Assembly (NCBI RefSeq): GCF_963576675.1
Contig: NC_088913.1
Location: 75,453,001-75,517,000 of the forward strand
Reading direction: 5' to 3'
Length of the DNA stretch: 64,000 nucleotides
Source: Euphorbia lathyris
Lineage: Eukaryota; Streptophyta; Magnoliopsida; Malpighiales; Euphorbiaceae
Below are positions 30,733-41,589 of this stretch, piece by piece (position 1 is the first letter of the stretch; every line of letters begins with the position of its first letter). Below the pieces are notes generated by a model. That model saw nothing but the letters and a program-made list of their open reading frames with translations. It searched no databases and had not been told where the DNA came from. The translations under genes were made by a program, and so were the position numbers.

Positions 30733-31430
30733 TTCTGAAAGATATTCCCCACCTCGATCAGATCGAAGTATTTTAATAGTCTTTCCAGTTTGATTTTCAG
30801 CTTCATTCTTAAAGCATTTGAACTTCTCAAAAGCTTCTGACTTGTGCTTCATCAAATAGATATAACCATATCTAGTATGATCATCTATGAAGCTAATTAA
30901 GTATCTGAATCCTCCTCTTGCTTGGACTGACATAGGACAACATACATCTGAATGTATCAATCCTAGAGTGTCTGATACACGCTGACCTTTATTGCTAAAG
31001 GGTGTCTTTGTCATTTTACCTTTTAAACATGACTCACACGTTCCCATCGATTCACAATCAATCGAATCTATAAGCCCATCTTGATGTAGCTTAAGCATGC
31101 GTCTCTGGTTTATATGGCCTAAACGACAATGCCACAAGTAAGTTGAATTATCTAGCCTAAGTCTTTTGGTATCAATTGTGCAAGAAGAAATATCATCATT
31201 CAAAATATAAATCTCATTTAACGATATTCCTGAAAAATAGAAAACGTTGTTTCTATAAAATTCGCAATTATTGTTCTTAATTGAAATATGAAAACCATCA
31301 TTAACTAGACAACTAATAGAAATAATGTTACGAGACATCTCTGGAACATACAAACAGTTCCTTAATTCTATTACAAGTCCTGATGGTAAATGCAAAACAT
31401 AATTTCCAATTGCGAGTGCGGCAACCCTTG
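30733..31430 (-). pseudogene. Copia pre-integrase and integrase N-terminal half
   Basis: On the minus strand this reads the pre-integrase domain with HHCC (HCRLGHINQRRM, CESCLKGKM) and the first two acidic positions of integrase (IHSDVCCPM, RSDRGGEYLS). It then breaks at the viral junction. The residues that should join GGEYLS to the NGICSQWTPP end at 17,475 are partly missing. A TGA near 31,430 separates it from gag-protease, apparently replacing a Gly codon. Confidence 0.85.
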
Positions 31431-31431
31431 C

Positions 31432-32412
31432 TCAATTTCCAACTCGCAGATTTATGTCTCCTTTCTTCAAGTCCTTAGTCCGTTTTAGTTCCTGCGTATT
31501 CGTACAAATATAAGATCCACATCCGGTATCTAATACCCAAGATTCAGACTGTGAAATTGAATTAATTTCAATATAGAACATACCAGAAGTTGAAGCACCA
31601 TTCTTTCCCTTCTTGAGAGAAGCTAGGTACTCCTTGCAGTTCCTCCTCCAATGCCCGTCTTTACCACAGAAGTGGCATTCCCCTTTGGGCTTCTTAACTT
31701 GCTTCCCTTTGGCTTGGGCTGACTTGGCTCCCTTGTTCTTCTTGGGATATTTAGGATTGGGAAAATTCCCTTTCCTCTTCTTTGACCCCTCGATGACAAG
31801 TGCGGAAATTCCCTTATCTTTCTTTATATTGGGCTCAACAGTCTTGAGCATATTGGTGAGCTCTTCAAGAGAGGTCTGTAAGTCATTCATCTGATAGTTC
31901 ATCATGAACTGAGAATAACTTTCTGGGAGGGATGTGAGAAGTAAGTCGACACTTAGTTCATGATCCATCGCAAAGCCAATACTAGAAAGTTTGGTAATGT
32001 AGCCAATCAGTTTGACACAATGTGTCATAATAGATGTACCCTCTTGCATCCTGCAATGAAACAACAGTTTTGATATCTCAAAACGTTCACAACAAGTATG
32101 TTTCCCGAACAGCTCTTTCAAGTGCATGACTATAGAATAGGCATCCATCTCCTCATGTTGCCTTTGCAATTCTGGTGTCATCGATGAAAGTATGATGCAT
32201 CCTGCATGCTCATCATCAGATCGATGCTTCTGATAAACATCTATCTCTTCAATGGGTGCATCATCAGCCAGAGCCTTGGGTATTGACGTATCCAATACAT
32301 ACCCAATCTTTTCGAACTTCAAAACGATTTTGAGGTTACGAAACCAGTCGGCGAAGTTTGAACCATTTAGTTTGTTATCGGTAAGGATATTTCTTAAATC
32401 GGTTTTCGACAT
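31432..32412 (-). CDS. Copia gag with start of protease
   Basis: This is a 326-residue frame. The gag capsid part spans about residues 10-210. A CCHC knuckle (CHFCGKDGHWRRNC) lies at about 245-260, after a Lys-rich stretch. The protease motif WVLDTGCGSY is near residue 290. The frame stops early in protease at TGA, after which the same frame continues into pre-integrase, so the ancestor was a single gag-pol polyprotein. Confidence 0.85.
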   Translation of the reverse strand: MSKTDLRNILTDNKLNGSNFADWFRNLKIVLKFEKIGYVLDTSIPKALADDAPIEEIDVYQKHRSDDEHAGCIILSSMTPELQRQHEEMDAYSIVMHLKELFGKHTCCERFEISKLLFHCRMQEGTSIMTHCVKLIGYITKLSSIGFAMDHELSVDLLLTSLPESYSQFMMNYQMNDLQTSLEELTNMLKTVEPNIKKDKGISALVIEGSKKRKGNFPNPKYPKKNKGAKSAQAKGKQVKKPKGECHFCGKDGHWRRNCKEYLASLKKGKNGASTSGMFYIEINSISQSESWVLDTGCGSYICTNTQELKRTKDLKKGDINLRVGN

Positions 32413-33229
32413 GATTGTTTAGAGTAAGATTTTGATTTATAACATGAGAGTGAGAAAAGGTGACGAATGTTATTCATTTGTTTAATTCTTATACAATTTA
32501 CGTAGTAGGACTTTATTGATTTTAAATTGCTCCCACTATTTTACCAAATTAATAACCCTCCATATTAATTCGAAGAATCTAATATAAATTCCTTAGTGAG
32601 CTAGGATCCTATCTTGTGAAGCTTACCTTGAAAGACTCAAACAAGTTCACTCCCTTTAATAGGTAGATTCATGCAATCAATCACATCAACCATGTGATTC
32701 CTAGGTTTGTTGGGTTACTAACCACATTAGTAACTAATGCTTTTGACATTAATCCCAACCATTTTGCCCAACGGCTTTAAATAATCTAGACGACTCGTCT
32801 AACTACTCTCAGCCATTTTAAGTCATTGACCTCATTTATTCATGAAAACACTTTTCAATAATTCAGGTGTTACCCATAAGACCCCAGGCCCTGAGACTCT
32901 CAGTCGCCCAAGGTCCCCAGATATCGCCGACTGAATTATAATAATAGGGGGGCAACTGACATAACTTGTTTATTGACTTAACCTTTTGATTAGTGAGGGA
33001 TTTTAATTTTACTGTCTCATAATCTAACCTTGTCTTGATTTGCTTTAGCATACATCAGACACTCATACATTCAACATTGACAATTATGGACATATTCCTA
33101 AGTTTTATTCCGTTGAGCCAGAAACGGAATAAAGGGTCAACCCTAGGGAAATATTAACTATCACATATTTCTCTTGGGTCTTCCGTCTTCTCATTGGCGC
33201 CTCGAATTACAATAATATTCAATTTCTAA

Positions 33230-34319
33230 GGCCCCATTTGTTTGGGGGAAAATATTCTGCAGGAAAATATTTTCCCAATTTTCCACTGTTTGTTTGGGCA
33301 GGAAAATAAGTCAAAGAAAAATAAGTAGCAAGTCAATGGAAAATGAAGGAAGAAATAAGGGAAAATGTTTTACCCTTTTCAAAAGGGTAAAACATTTTCC
33401 CCAAAACATACGCGTCTAGAAAAAAATAGGAAAAACATTAAAAAATATAAAAATAAAAAAATATGAAACACGAAAAAACATGAATAACGTGAAAATGTTA
33501 CAAAACATGAGAATATGGAAAAAACCCCGCAAAAAATGAAAAGGTGAACAAACGTGAAAAACACAAAAACGCAAAAAAAAAAACACTTGAAAAAGCACAA
33601 AATATGAACAACGCGAAAAAGTGAGAAAACACGAATTATAGAAAAACATGAAAAATACAAAAAACACGAAAACGTGAGAAAATATGAAAAACACGAAAAC
33701 GCGAAAAATGCTAAAACATAAAAACGTGACAATAAGTGAAAAACGCGATAAACATGAAAAGGCGAAAAATGCAAGCAAAACATGAAAATGTAAAAAACAC
33801 AAAAATGTGAAAAATACGAAAAACATGAAAACGTGAATAACATGAAAAGGTAACAAAATGCGAAAAATAAAAAACGTGAAAAAGGGAAAAACCGAAAAAC
33901 TAAACGTAAAAATACGAAAAAATGAAGAAAAAATGCAAAAAAACACAAGAACGTTAATAACACGAGAAAACGCACAAAAAATGCGAAAAATGTGAAAAAA
34001 CGTTTTTCGGGTTTTTAACATTAATTTTTTTTCACATTTTCATGTTTTTCCACTTTTTTCCATGTTTTTAATATTTTTTTTTTACTTTTTGTGATTTTCG
34101 TATTTTTCCACTTTTTGTGTTTTTTAAAAAAATTTCACTTTTTTTCTGTTTTTTCACGTTTTTAGTGGTTGGAAAATATTTTCCAGTGTTGTAGCCAAAC
34201 ACCGTAAAATATTTTCCAGTGTTGTTACCAAACACAGAAAAATATTTTATTTTCTTGCACAATATTTTTCTGCATAAAATTTTCCAGAACAAAATATTTT
34301 CCCCCAAACAAACGGGGCC
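33230..34319. mobile_element. PIF/Harbinger-type MITE with low-complexity interior
   Basis: Terminal inverted repeats begin GGCCCCATTTGTTTGGGGG, and the right end mirrors them with one change. The flanks are TAA at 33,227-33,229 and 34,320-34,322, the classic 3-bp duplication of PIF/Harbinger. Inner inverted repeats carry GGAAAATATTTT motifs. The interior is a degenerate array of A-rich 10-12-base units (CGTGAAAAAC / CATGAAAAAC). Long phenylalanine-rich frames on the minus strand are artefacts of this composition. Confidence 0.88.
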
Positions 34320-34795
34320 TAAGAAACTTCAAATTACTTGAAGGGATTTGGATGAGAAGAGAAATACAATAGAGAGTAAGAGAGGCAGAACTCGCAGGCC
34401 CTATTTCCAAAAATTACCAAAAGACTAAATAACTATTATAGAGGGTATAATATGTCCATAACGCCAAACATGCAAAGAGTCAATTAAACTAAATTTAATT
34501 GGTTGATTACACAAACTATTTATGTAATATATGAGTTAATCGAATTAACAACTTAAATTAATTTACATCCAATTTTATTCTTATCAATTTTGCACCCTTT
34601 ATATTCAGTCTAATCAAATTATAACAAGTACATATTAGATTAATATAACATGTACAAAATAGCATTATGCACGTCCTAATTAATTCGTATAATTCATTTA
34701 ACGCTTTGAATTACTTATATCAAATATTTAGGTAAAACAAACTTTTAAATAAATTCATTTTGACAATCAAAATAAAACTTTTAATATTCCGAAAC

Positions 34796-34839
<44 letters not shown>

Positions 34840-34914
34840 GTATATTAAAAAACCGGGCCTATTTAAAACGATTTTAAAACGGTACCCATCAGGCCGGGCC
34901 AATTTAATCGGCCC

Positions 34915-35075
34915 ACCCGTCGTAACAGCTGCTGCCTCGCGGCAGCAGCAAAACGCAGGGAGCCACTGCTGTAACAGCAGCGGCGTCCCCGATGTTGGTT
35001 GTTGCGCAAGGGAGCAACCAACTGCAACAGCCGCTCGGGGTTGCTGCCTCGCGGCAGCAACCCCGAACAGCTGTT
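34915..35075. repeat. GC-rich hairpin block in the Copia leader
   Basis: Two near-perfect stem-loops share the same TCGC loop: one with a GCTGCTGCC / GGCAGCAGC stem near 34,930 and one with a GGTTGCTGCC / GGCAGCAACC stem near 35,050. Weaker inverted repeats lie between them. The block stands out in otherwise AT-rich sequence. Confidence 0.7.
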
Positions 35076-35423
35076 CGTATATATTTTTTTAAAATAAATA
35101 AATATATACTAATATACATATAATTGTTTTAAAACAATTTCAAAACAATTTTCAGAATATCAGAAATCAGTTTTATCTTTTAGATTTAGTAAAAACAAAA
35201 GCTTTTAATTATCTAACTATAAAACCTTTAAGTTAAGTTTAAACGATTATCAACCGAAATAATCAGGAACTATGCATAATCAGTTTTAATTATCAAGTAA
35301 TCAAAACTTATTTATCTTTAGATTAATTAAACTAACCAATTAATTAATTAACCTAACAATAAATATTTATTCAGTTTGATCGAAACACTTTTATTTTCAT
35401 ATATGAAATAACAGATTAACATA

Positions 35424-35436
35424 GGCTCTGATACCA
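35424..35436 (-). promoter_or_regulatory. Copia primer binding site (tRNA-Met)
   Basis: The minus strand reads TGGTATCAGAGCC one base after the LTR end CCTACA. This is the usual initiator tRNA-Met site of plant Copia elements and fixes the inner border of the 5' LTR. Confidence 0.9.
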
Positions 35437-35437
35437 A

Positions 35438-37249
35438 TGTAGGAAAATAGACAAGCCTAGGCATAGCGGAATAATAAAATTTTATCTATTTTATCTATTT
35501 CCCTTTTCCAAGATCTGTTAACCGTTATTTCATATAAGGAGGGATAAAAGGAAATACCTTTTCTGAAGTTCTATCTACAGTTGCAAACGAAGTGCCCACA
35601 ACTTCTTTTATCAAATCCGATATCCACGAATGGTTTGTTCAACACAGAAAACAATAACCGATTAGTAATCAACCTTAATAATAAACAATCGCAATGATTG
35701 TCTCTAACGGAATCGATACGAGATCAAAGAGAGAGTTAGAAAGAATGTAAATTAGCCGAGACGGAGACGGAACGATTCCTCTTCCTCTTCTATTGTGTGT
35801 CGAAATTCTGGGGTTAGGGAGTCTATTTATAGACTTCTCTAAACCCTAATCCCAATTGTGTTAGATAATTAAATAATCAGAATCTCATTCGGAATAGGAT
35901 TGCTAATTAGATAATTAAATAAACACTTCATTATTATCTAAATAATAACTAATTATATCTAGATAATATTATTAATCAAATTAATAATCTAATTATTGTT
36001 AGGGACAATTAATTGGAGTTTCATTCCCATTAAAATCTCTAATTAACATTATCACATAATCCATTAATTTAATTTATAACTATAATCCAATTATAACTAT
36101 TAATCAAATTAATTTATCCCTAATTACTATATAAATTTCAGCCCATGTGTAGTGTTTGGCTAATTACATTTTCGTCCTCTGGTTCCAAGTCCCATATGCG
36201 ACCCATTAGGTCCTTTATTGCTACTAGCCGTATATATCCTTTGAAATTAAATCATCATGATTATTTCAACACATATATAACGGAATACCGTCGCGAGCTG
36301 TTACTAGCAGAACCTATGATATTCCCCCAGAGCAATTAAGAAGTCAGGTTGATAACTGACGTTAACCTTTCTGCATTAGGTACAGTATAATACGATCCTT
36401 CATCAACTATATCATGTTGGTCAATTCCTTATAACCATGGAACGTGTCAAGGTTACATATAATGAAGAGTCCGTTTTACTTGTACAGGTTGAATTCACTC
36501 TGAAAGATAAGTTAAGTGAAATTTCTATTTCTACTCTTAACTCTATCACCCAAGGATTTCAGTTACCACAAGCGGCCATTTGGATATATCTCCCATTTAT
36601 CAGGAGCGATGAATGCTTAATCTGACATTAACTATTCTGCAACCACTTTGTGTGATACCCAACCCTGCTCTTACACACCCCAGGCTCCCACCTGTAATGG
36701 ATCGTGCTCGCACAGAATCTAAGTATCACACTCTACGATCTAAAATCACTAATTAATGAATGTTTAAGTCTGAGGATTAGTTATACCTACTAATACCAAT
36801 GAGATGAACAGTTGACACATTTAGATAAATTAATCCATACTGTTATCTTAAGTCGGGTCCCAATCCTAATGAACTCCTTCATCGGATCCATGTAACTGTC
36901 TAGATATCTCTATATCTAAAGCTTGTGAGATCAGCTTTCTGTTTCGACAGAAAACACTGTTACATGCAAGTCTCAATAGTGATATGCCAACCCCTATAAC
37001 ATATCACTTGACTTGGGTTGATTTTAAGTTTATTGATCTTGTTATAAAGTACAGTCTCACTTCATGCTTGTATGAACACTTTATAATTATTAAACAAACA
37101 TAGGATTACTTTCTTTATGAAAGATTTGTGCCTTATATATAGTTACATATTAATGTTATATATCTGATTAAACAAATGACTAAATAAACAATTTATTCAT
37201 TAATATTTATATCTTAAAACAATTGTCTTTAGGACACTAAACTCCAACA
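35438..37249 (-). repeat. 5' LTR of the Copia element
   Basis: On the minus strand it starts TGTTGGAGTTTAGTGTCC at 37,249 and ends TACA at 35,438, next to the primer site, for 1,812 bp. It is AT-rich and non-coding. The partner LTR is not in the window, so age and target duplication cannot be judged here. The outer flank is LINE endonuclease sequence. Confidence 0.88.
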
Positions 37250-37527
37250 ACTTTACTATGAATAAACTGTTTATCTATCTTGACAATATAAAAAAGAACC
37301 AGATTTGGCTTCCAGAAAAGCCAAATCCCTCCAGCCCCGCCACTAGCCTCCGATCTAACACACTTCCAATTTCTAAACACTCTAACCACCTCATCAGCTT
37401 TAACTCCACTGATCTTAGTTTCCAGTAAAGCAAAACAAGAAGGATTAAACTATTTAATTAAATCTTTAATATGGATGCAAGTAGCATTGTTAGCCGCTCT
37501 TCTAACATTCCAAACAAACAAATCCAT
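37250..37527 (-). pseudogene. L1-type LINE ORF2, endonuclease N-terminus, truncated by Copia
   Basis: From ATG at 37,527 the minus strand reads the start of a plant L1 endonuclease (LFVWNVRRAANN, LLETKISGVKADEV, SGGAGGIWLFWKP, QFIHSK). The L-E-T-K box contains the catalytic Glu. A TAG lies at 37,452-37,450. The frame is cut at 37,250 by the Copia LTR. RT and the rest are not in the window. Confidence 0.8.
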
Positions 37528-38071
37528 AAGACGGAAGACTACTGACCCCAGGCCCAATACCCTAAACCAGATATTTATTAGGGGCTCCTATGAGCCTAGA
37601 AGATGTACCTGCAGGTCCCCTTTTATCCAACAGCTCCAAGGAGCTTTGTTTATTCTTATGATTACCCTTAGGTTTCTTCATATTTAACTTATTAACCCCG
37701 ATAGCCTTCTCATTTCTAGGCTCAACACAGGTTTTAGGGATACTAACCTCTTTGTTCTTCTCTTTAATCTGTAAGGCCTGGGCCTCGGAACATGCCTAGA
37801 CCTCAACTTTGGATTCAAAGAGAGGGTTATTTGTCTCTACATTCTTATCTGCCGGCTCCACTGATTCTAATCCTGGAATGCTCGACTCAAGATTCTCGTT
37901 AGAATGATCAGAGTCTTGATCATCCTCAATGGTAAGAGCCCCAAATCTAGAACCTGAGCTGATGACCGCAACCTCGCTGGTAGTTTCTTTCTCCTTAGGA
38001 AATGGCCTCTCCTTGTTTCCAGGACCATTCAGAACCAGAACAGTATCCTTAACAATGTCAGGAGGACAATT
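37528..38071 (-). pseudogene. LINE ORF1 C-terminal remainder after a stop
   Basis: Past the stop of the ORF1 frame (TAG near 38,072) the same frame continues with typical low-complexity ORF1 tail sequence, broken by further stops, up to the ORF2 start. No separate gene is seen. Confidence 0.55.
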
Positions 38072-39523
38072 CTAGACAATAGACGCACGTGTCCTTCTTC
38101 TCCTTGACCTCTTAGCAACCATCCAAGGGCCAAAATGCCTCCCATCCCCACGAACTTCCTCTTCTCTAGTCTTAACAGCTTCAACTACATCTTCCACCAC
38201 CTTCTTCCTTTTAGGACAACCCTCATACATATGACCAAACATACCACACTCATAACAGATGTTATGGATTCCTTCATATTCAATAAAATAAACTGTATTT
38301 TGTAAACGAAATTTAGACAAAAGGGGTTTAGCAAGGTCAATATCGATACAGACCCTTGCAAACTTGCCTCTAACAGCCCCAATTGTAGTTTTGTCCACAT
38401 GGTGAACTTTACCAACGATCCCACCAATCTTTTTAAGAAAACTTTCATTATAGTATTCAATTGGAAGACCCGAGAATCTCACCCAAGTCAGAATTCTATT
38501 CACCGAGCAATCATGCGGATTAAAATTAGGGACCCAAGGCCTTAAGGCTAGAACATGATTAGAGATAATATAAGGGCCCCTATTAATCACAACATTATAA
38601 TCTTCAGCCTCGGTAAATTTAATTACATGGTAATCATTTTCCAAGTCAGTGATACTGACTTTCCCTTTTTTAGCCCACTGTGCCTGGATTCTCTGGGCAA
38701 AATGGTTAAAACTAATTCTTCTACCAAGCACCGTCACAATTAAAGACAATTTCCAATTGGCTCGAAGGTTACGTTTATCAGCCGAAGAGAGCCGAATCAC
38801 AGGACATAGAGGATCATCCTGTTCCCCATCTTCCACATTCAAATCAGAAAACACCTCATCAAAGTCACCATCCATCAGGCTATCATTTAAAATTAATTGC
38901 TCTTCCGTGACAACTCCCATCACCGTGTCTTTCCACGAATTTTTCCTCAATCCTTGATTGCAATTATTTTTAAATGCCTCATTCTCCTCAGACTTAGCAA
39001 TTATTTTAGAACTAGACAGACCTATGACAGTTTCCTTAGCCAAAGTGACAACAAAATCCCCATCCGCACCAAATGCCGTAACCAACCCCGGACCCTCCGC
39101 CCTCCGGCTTCCCACCCCCTGGTCAAAACCCTCGCTATCCTGCCTTCTGCCTAAACCCCCCATCGAAACACCCCTCACGCCCCCCGCCTCCACTCCACGC
39201 CCGCCCAGGTCACTGCACTTTCCCCCCATCTGTTCCTCCCGCCTAGACAACCCACCCTGGCCGCCCAAACCCTCTCCCTTCCTGATCCCGATCCCTCGCC
39301 TCGCCTCCCTCTTTTCCCCTAGACCAGATCTGGAATCCTCGCATAACCCCATCCTAGCCGGCCCCTTGCCTCCCATCTCCCTCTCCCCTACCGCACCCAA
39401 ATCCCCCCCGTAGACACCACCAGCTGGCAGATCCGACCTCTCTAATCCCAGCCGCGGCACCCCGCCACCAGCCGCCGGCCTCTCCCTCTCACTAGAACGA
39501 TCCCACAACCTCACGTTCTCCAT
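38072..39523 (-). CDS. L1-type LINE ORF1 (DUF4283 and zinc knuckle)
   Basis: The open frame covers about 484 codons from the ATG at 39,523; a further in-frame ATG lies at 39,604, but the later one fits better with the leader. An N-terminal Arg/Gly-rich region precedes a DUF4283-type RNA-binding domain (NWKLSLIVTVLGRRISF, FTEAEDYNVVINRGPYI, LRPWVPNF, WVRFSGLPIEYYN). A CCHC knuckle follows (CYECGMFGHMYEGC). This is the standard ORF1 of plant L1 LINEs, which coats the element RNA. It ends early at TAG. The upstream side at 39,550-39,640 is probably the 5' end of the element. Confidence 0.82.
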   Translation of the reverse strand: MENVRLWDRSSERERPAAGGGVPRLGLERSDLPAGGVYGGDLGAVGEREMGGKGPARMGLCEDSRSGLGEKREARRGIGIRKGEGLGGQGGLSRREEQMGGKCSDLGGRGVEAGGVRGVSMGGLGRRQDSEGFDQGVGSRRAEGPGLVTAFGADGDFVVTLAKETVIGLSSSKIIAKSEENEAFKNNCNQGLRKNSWKDTVMGVVTEEQLILNDSLMDGDFDEVFSDLNVEDGEQDDPLCPVIRLSSADKRNLRANWKLSLIVTVLGRRISFNHFAQRIQAQWAKKGKVSITDLENDYHVIKFTEAEDYNVVINRGPYIISNHVLALRPWVPNFNPHDCSVNRILTWVRFSGLPIEYYNESFLKKIGGIVGKVHHVDKTTIGAVRGKFARVCIDIDLAKPLLSKFRLQNTVYFIEYEGIHNICYECGMFGHMYEGCPKRKKVVEDVVEAVKTREEEVRGDGRHFGPWMVAKRSRRRRTRASIV

Positions 39524-39866
39524 CGCTTTCTCTCGCTCTCGCATCCTGTGGACTCTCTTATAAATTGTCTCAAACACTTCATATTTTACTAAATTAATAT
39601 ACAATTAATAATTTTTTACCCACTAATATAATTAATCCAATACTAATTATTAATACAATCAAAATATTTATCCAATATAATAATTAATTCAGTATGTAAT
39701 ATTATTTTAATAAAATAAAATAAACAAATAAATATTATGAAATAAATTTAAATTATTGTGTGCCTAATTATTTATCAAATTAAAAAAAACACTCTTGGAA
39801 TAAGTCCCATTAATTGATTAAAAATACGGGTTACATACGATAAAATAACATAATTTTTTACGAGAA

Positions 39867-41161
39867 TCATGCATTAAGGTCGGTGACTCCGAAATGTTGC
39901 CATATATGTTCAACTAGATCGAGTTTTAGATTCATATGGGTGACTCTACTATGGAGTTGTAAATCCCGTGCGAGGTAAGCCGTAAAATCAGGAGCAGGTC
40001 CTTGTCGAAGGTCTTCAATACCGATTGGTTCATATACTTTTACAGGATAAGTTCTGGAGTAGAGGTGTCGCTCATCTTCGATAATCATGTTATGCAGTAT
40101 AATACAAGCTTCCATAATATCATGCAATTTACTTTGGTCCCAAAACTTAGCTAGTCCATGAACAATTTCAAAGCGGGTTTGTAGTACCCCAAATGCTCGT
40201 TCAACATCCTTTCTTGCACTCTCGTGCTTCTGTTTGAAAGTGATTTTCTTAGGTTCAACCGCATGTGGAAAGCTTTTCATAAATGCAGCCCAGTCGGGAT
40301 ATATACCATCTGTCATCTAGTATCCCATCTTGTACAATTTGTTGTTGACAGTGTATTGCTCTTCTGGGGCTACTCCTTATAATTTGTCACGAAATAAGTG
40401 TGATCTGTTTAAGATATTGAGGTCGTTGTTCGGCCCAGCAACACCAAAGTACGCATGCCAAATCCATAGATCCTATGAAGCGACCGCTTCAAGCATGATT
40501 GTAGGAACCCCATGATCGCCTCTAGTGTATTGTCCTTTCCACCCAACAGGATAATTTTTCCAAGCCCAATGTATGCAATCAAGACTTCCAAGCATCCAGA
40601 GAACCCATGTGTTTCCTCGTGCATTAAAAATAAGCGATGGACATCAGCAGCATTAGGCTTCCGCATATAGACTGCTCCGAACACCTCGATAATAGCACGA
40701 TAAAAAATTTCAAGAGATTCAAATGTTGTACACTCAGCAATTCTAATGTACTCATCTTCACGATCAACGGCTTCTCCATAGGCAAGCATGCGAAGCGCCG
40801 CTGTGCATTTTTGAAGTGGAGTAAATCCTTTATTCTTTATTGCATAAACCCTCTGTTGGAAATATACTCTGTGATTCCCTAAGGCCTCCACAATACGTAG
40901 GAACAACGGTCTGCTCATGCGAAACCTTCTTCAAAAAAAGTTGTCATTGTATACGGGTTCGTCAGCAAAGTAATCTTTATATAAACGTTCTGCACCTTCT
41001 TCACGTTTTCGATCCACATATTTTCTACGTCGCGGTGGTGCGGATGGTTCTTCTATTTGTTGCAAGAACTCGCGTTCCATTTGCTCATCTGTTTCGTCCC
41101 ACTTATTTCTAATAGCATCTACTCTCGCTTGGTAAAAATTGTTACGATCTGAATTTGACAT
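39867..41161 (-). pseudogene. PIF/Harbinger transposase, decayed
   Basis: From ATG at 41,161 the minus strand reads a PIF-type transposase with its N-terminal helical region and then the DDE_Tnp_4 fold. The first Asp is in GSLDCIHWAWK (frame-shifted, near 40,580) and the second in GPNNDLNILNRS near 40,425. The C-terminal part is DVERAFGVLQTRFEIV and MEACIILHNMII. Damage includes a stop after NDNFF near 40,931, a frameshift near 40,590 and stops near 40,380 and 40,318. The terminal repeats of this element were not found. It cannot be shown to have mobilised the MITE at 33,230. Confidence 0.82.
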
Positions 41162-41589
41162 TTTTTTTGGCAAAATGTTATGATGCAAATCTGAAAACAT
41201 CTAATTGAATATATAGAAGAAGTTTGATGGTTGAATGTAGTAAATATGTTGATTGAATTTAATGGATTTGGTTGAATGTAGTAAATATGTTGGTTGAAAT
41301 TAATGTGTTTGTTTGACTGTATTTAATATGTTGGTTGAGTTTAATTGAATGTATGCCATATATTGTTTGGGCGAAATTAATATGTTTAGTAAATGTATGT
41401 ACCATGTTTTGGCAAAATGACCAAATAATACTAAATTACCATAAACTTACTTGATAAAATTAATTAACAGAAACTTACTTAATAAAAATAGAAACTTGCA
41501 TACTAAATTATAAATATAATACTAAATTAACAACTAAATTACAAACATAATACTAAATTGCAAACATAATAAATTACAAATAAAATAGA

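Larger units (their letters stand above)
32413..35423 (-). other. Copia leader between primer site and gag, with MITE inside
   Basis: About 1.9 kb remains once the 1,090-bp MITE at 33,230-34,319 is set aside, long for a Copia leader. It is AT-rich and non-coding. It includes a (TA)n run at 34,798-34,828 with adjoining TATG repeats, and a GC-rich block at about 34,915-35,075 with hairpins. No gene is seen. Confidence 0.6.
14853..37249 (-). mobile_element. Ty1/Copia LTR retrotransposon, split by later insertions
   Basis: Read on the minus strand: 5' LTR 37249-35438 (starts TGTTGGAGT), primer site 35436-35424, leader, gag-protease 32412-31432, and first half of integrase to about 30,733. The pararetrovirus array follows, then the rest of integrase, RT and RNase H from 17,475 down to about 14,866. 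The last part of RNase H and the 3' LTR are absent here and presumably lie left of the Tat element, outside the window. Insertions into it are a PIF MITE, a hAT MITE, the viral array and the Tat element. It sits in a LINE endonuclease ORF at 37,250. Confidence 0.9.

Noticed and set aside
30733..30830. Viral pol ORF starting in Copia sequence at 30,830
   Set aside because: The first residues are integrase sequence in a wrong frame fused to truncated pol at the junction, a chimera without biological meaning.
33379..34021. Phenylalanine-rich open frames of about 200 residues on the minus strand
   Set aside because: They are translations of an A-rich low-complexity array inside a MITE. Two frames are open at once.
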